Source: JAJDTQ01 sp963422385 | Lineage (GTDB): Bacteria; Desulfobacterota; Binatia; UBA9968; JAJDTQ01 | Reading direction: 5' to 3' | DNA: 64,000 nucleotides | NCBI GenBank assembly: GCA_963422385.1 | Contig: OY729432.1 | Span: 62,001 to 126,000, forward strand | In this document: positions 61,791-64,000 of the stretch, in pieces | How the letters are laid out: each line of letters opens with the position of its first letter | Position numbering within the stretch: the first letter of the stretch is position 1 | Translations under genes and position numbers: made by a program | The notes under the pieces: generated by a model | The model's input: only the letters and a program-made list of their open reading frames with translations | What the model was told of the DNA's origin: nothing | Database searches by the model: none

Positions 61791-63236
61791 ATGCCCAACG
61801 CAGGGATCAAGACCAACCCTCTAAGAGTCGCGGTCATAGGTTCCGGACCGGCAGGCTTTTACGTCGTCGAACGATTCTTTAACGAGACGGAGCTAAGCGT
61901 TGAGATAGACATGTTCGACGAGTTGGCGACCCCCTTCGGCTTGGTGCGGGGAGGCGTCGCCCCGGATCATCAAAAGATAAAATCGGTTATCCGGGTCTAT
62001 GACCGCAAAGCTCGAAATCCCGATTTTCGCTTCTACGGCAACGTCCGCTACGGCAGGGACATCTCCCTGAGGGACCTCAAGGACCATTACCACCAGGTGT
62101 GCTTCGCCACCGGCGCACAGACCGACCGCAGTCTCGGCATTCCGGGCGAGAGCCTTCGGGGCAGTCACGCCGCTACCGAATTCGTTGCATGGTACAACGG
62201 CCATCCCGATTACCGGGAGCGCCGCTTCGACCTGTCCGGGGAAACCGCTGCGGTCATCGGGGTCGGCAACGTCGCCATCGACGTAGCCCGCATCCTGTGC
62301 CGAACCTGTGGGGAGCTGGCGGCCACCGACATCACGGACTATGCCCTGGAAGCGCTGCGTCAAAGCAGGATAAAAGACGTTTACCTGATCGGCCGCCGCG
62401 GCCCGGCCCAGGCTGCCTTCACGAACCCGGAAATCAGGGAGATGGGGGAGCTCGTTGACGCCGACGTGAAAGTGCTCCCCGAGGAGGCTCGGCTCGACCC
62501 GCTCAGCAAAGCCGCCGTCGAAGAGCATCCGGACAGGACAGTCAACCGCAAAATCGAGATCCTGCAAAGCTACGCGGGCCGCGAGCCGGCAGGCAAGTCG
62601 CGCAACCTCATCATTCGCTTTCTCCTTTCTCCGACGGAGATCATCGGTGACGGGAACGGCAAGGTGAGCGCCATCCGCGTGGTAAAAAACGAGCTCCATG
62701 CCGACGAAGGCGGAACCTTGCGCCCGCGCACCACGGGCGAATACGGGACGATTCCGGCGGACATCGTCTTCCGTTCCGTGGGCTATCGCGGCGTGGCCCT
62801 GCCCGGGATTCCTTTCCACGAAGCCCGCGGCGTGATCTTGAATGAAAAGGGCCGGATCCTGGCGGAGGAAGGCGGGGGACCGCTGCGCGGCCTTTACGCC
62901 GTCGGATGGATCAAACGCGGGCCCACCGGCGTCATCGGCACCAACAAACCCGATGCCGCGGAGACCGTGCAATGCATGCTGGAGGATCTACGGGCCGGGG
63001 CGACCATCGATCCTGCCCTTCCGGAAGCAGCCGCCGCGGAACGGCTCATCCGACAGCGCCAGCCGGATTACGTGTCCTACGAGGATTGGCTCCGTCTCGA
63101 CGACTTCGAGAGGACTCTCGGCAAGGAACGGGGACGCCCGCGCGTCAAGCTCACCCGTACCGAAGACATGCTGGCCGTGCTGAGGGCCACACCGGACAAG
63201 GAAGTGGAAACGGCCGGAGCGGAACTGCGGAACTGA
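61791..63236 (+). CDS. FAD-dependent ferredoxin/adrenodoxin-NADP reductase (FprA-like)
   Basis: A 481-residue flavoprotein that moves electrons between NADPH and ferredoxin or a similar partner. FAD loop VIGSGPAGFYVVE starts near residue 15, FGLVRGGVAPDH is the family marker, the second dinucleotide loop GVGNVAIDVARIL lies near 160, and the C-terminal GWIKRGPTGVIGTNKPDA is characteristic of FprA/adrenodoxin reductase. GGGAG six bases before the ATG fixes this start, rejecting a long in-frame upstream extension. It could supply electrons to oxygenases of this genome. Confidence 0.92.
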   Translation: MPNAGIKTNPLRVAVIGSGPAGFYVVERFFNETELSVEIDMFDELATPFGLVRGGVAPDHQKIKSVIRVYDRKARNPDFRFYGNVRYGRDISLRDLKDHYHQVCFATGAQTDRSLGIPGESLRGSHAATEFVAWYNGHPDYRERRFDLSGETAAVIGVGNVAIDVARILCRTCGELAATDITDYALEALRQSRIKDVYLIGRRGPAQAAFTNPEIREMGELVDADVKVLPEEARLDPLSKAAVEEHPDRTVNRKIEILQSYAGREPAGKSRNLIIRFLLSPTEIIGDGNGKVSAIRVVKNELHADEGGTLRPRTTGEYGTIPADIVFRSVGYRGVALPGIPFHEARGVILNEKGRILAEEGGGPLRGLYAVGWIKRGPTGVIGTNKPDAAETVQCMLEDLRAGATIDPALPEAAAAERLIRQRQPDYVSYEDWLRLDDFERTLGKERGRPRVKLTRTEDMLAVLRATPDKEVETAGAELRN

Positions 63237-63349
63237 CGTTTGCTTCCGCCTCCCGGCTCCGGCCCACTGTGTCCGGTTACGCGGGCGGACTTGGGGAATC
63301 CAAGGAAGAGCCTGCAAGAGACTTGATCGGAGATTCCGACTGCCTGCCC

Positions 63350-64000
63350 TCACGGGTCGCTCCGGAGCAGCCGCGCCGCGGCGCCGTCGGCCATCACCAC
63401 GGCAGCGTCGGGAGAAACTCGGGCCGCCGGGATGGTGGTATCCCCGTTGCTCAAGCGCAACAGAATCTCACCCTTGTCCTCGCCGGTCACCACCCAGAGA
63501 ATCCGGCGCGCGCCGTCGAGAACCGGAAAGGTCAGCGTCATCCGCCGGCGGCCTTGGTACGGATCCGTGACGGCTACGGGCGCATCGCGGACTTCCAGCA
63601 CCGGACTACCCGGAATCAGGGACGCCGTGTGACCATCCGGTCCCAGTCCGAGGTGAACCAGATCCAGACGGCGCGACGGTCCCGCCAACCGCTCGATGAC
63701 GCCGGCGTATGCTCTTGCCGCGGCATCGAGGTCGTCTTCCCCCACGGGCATGGCGTGGATCTGCTCGGGCTTGAGGGACACCTGCTCCAGCAGACTCTCC
63801 CGCAACCGCGTGAGATTCCGGTCCGGATGCCCTTCCGGGGCAACCCGTTCGTCCACCTGAAGGATCTGAACCGCCTTCCAGGGAACGTCCTCACGCACCA
63901 GATCTCGCAGCATGACCCACGGTGTCCGGCCGCCGCTCACGGCAAAGACGAACCGGCCCCTGGATCTCACCGCCGACCGCGCGACCGCGGCGATGAACTC
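63350..64000 (-). CDS. pgl: 6-phosphogluconolactonase (5' end outside window)
   Basis: The minus-strand frame runs from the window edge to a TGA at 63350. FVFAVSGGRTPWVMLRDL, the VDERVAPEGHPDRN motif and LVHLGLGPDGHTASLIPG define 6-phosphogluconolactonase, which opens 6-phosphogluconolactone in the oxidative pentose-phosphate pathway. The 217 visible codons miss only about 30 N-terminal residues by comparison with the family. It converges with the ferredoxin-NADP reductase gene. Confidence 0.92.
   Translation of the reverse strand, partial: EFIAAVARSAVRSRGRFVFAVSGGRTPWVMLRDLVREDVPWKAVQILQVDERVAPEGHPDRNLTRLRESLLEQVSLKPEQIHAMPVGEDDLDAAARAYAGVIERLAGPSRRLDLVHLGLGPDGHTASLIPGSPVLEVRDAPVAVTDPYQGRRRMTLTFPVLDGARRILWVVTGEDKGEILLRLSNGDTTIPAARVSPDAAVVMADGAAARLLRSDP

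Overview
The window is a 64 kb piece of a high-GC, diderm bacterial chromosome. LspA, a lipoprotein, TRAP-TAXI transport, a HlyD-type exporter subunit and GlnE all fit a Gram-negative cell. Many UbiD-family decarboxylases, LLM flavin oxidoreductases, class III CoA-transferases and alpha/beta hydrolases point to an environmental or sponge-associated deltaproteobacterial or Tectomicrobia-like lineage. That placement is an inference; no rRNA is present to confirm it.

Layout. 1-13.1 kb is catabolic: a cut-off TPP enzyme, an LLM oxidoreductase with a missing canonical start codon, an MFS carrier, a UbiD decarboxylase, a large phosphohexomutase, an Xaa-Pro peptidase, a formamidase-like hydrolase, an SH3 protein, and an LLM oxidoreductase overlapping a hydrolase with a cysteine nucleophile. 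13.1-15.3 kb is a decayed accessory patch: a frameshifted HEPN toxin, an intact MNT antitoxin and a broken sacsin-like DUF3883 gene. 15.3-24.8 kb holds metH, a C26 amidohydrolase, a TAXI-TRAP uptake system and a dienelactone-hydrolase homologue. 24.8-31.3 kb, mostly minus strand, holds a JAMM peptidase coupled to a hydrolase, a complete ParDE module with its operator, two class III CoA-transferases, a small lipoprotein and lspA. ileS (31.3-34.2 kb) is followed by a two-gene ImmA/IrrE-like cassette.

36-39.9 kb carries a class II aldolase, a second UbiD decarboxylase and a STAS-GPP34 pair. 40.2-43 kb is the most unusual locus: a 61-residue peptide with seven cysteines, a HlyD membrane fusion protein and a TauD-like Fe(II)/2-oxoglutarate dioxygenase in one directon. 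This looks like a candidate modified-peptide or metal-binding-peptide export system. An orphan EutA, a DUF4175 / peptidase-MA / MoxR operon, a HAD hydrolase, a class IV aminotransferase, a sulfatase, a frameshifted AhpD-like gene and an MFS carrier follow.

56.4-64 kb contains an HPF-cold-shock fusion, a glnE pseudogene with deletions, frameshifts and a nonsense codon, a HAD phosphatase overlapping adk, a 60-base perfect palindrome, a cytidylate-kinase-like fragment, a ferredoxin-NADP reductase and a cut-off pgl. At least five genes are clearly broken or fragmentary (HEPN, DUF3883, SDR remnant, AhpD-like, glnE) and a sixth (the kinase fragment) is probably so. This suggests ongoing genome erosion, although some single-base frameshifts could be assembly errors. 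No tRNA, rRNA, CRISPR array, intact insertion sequence or replication origin was seen.
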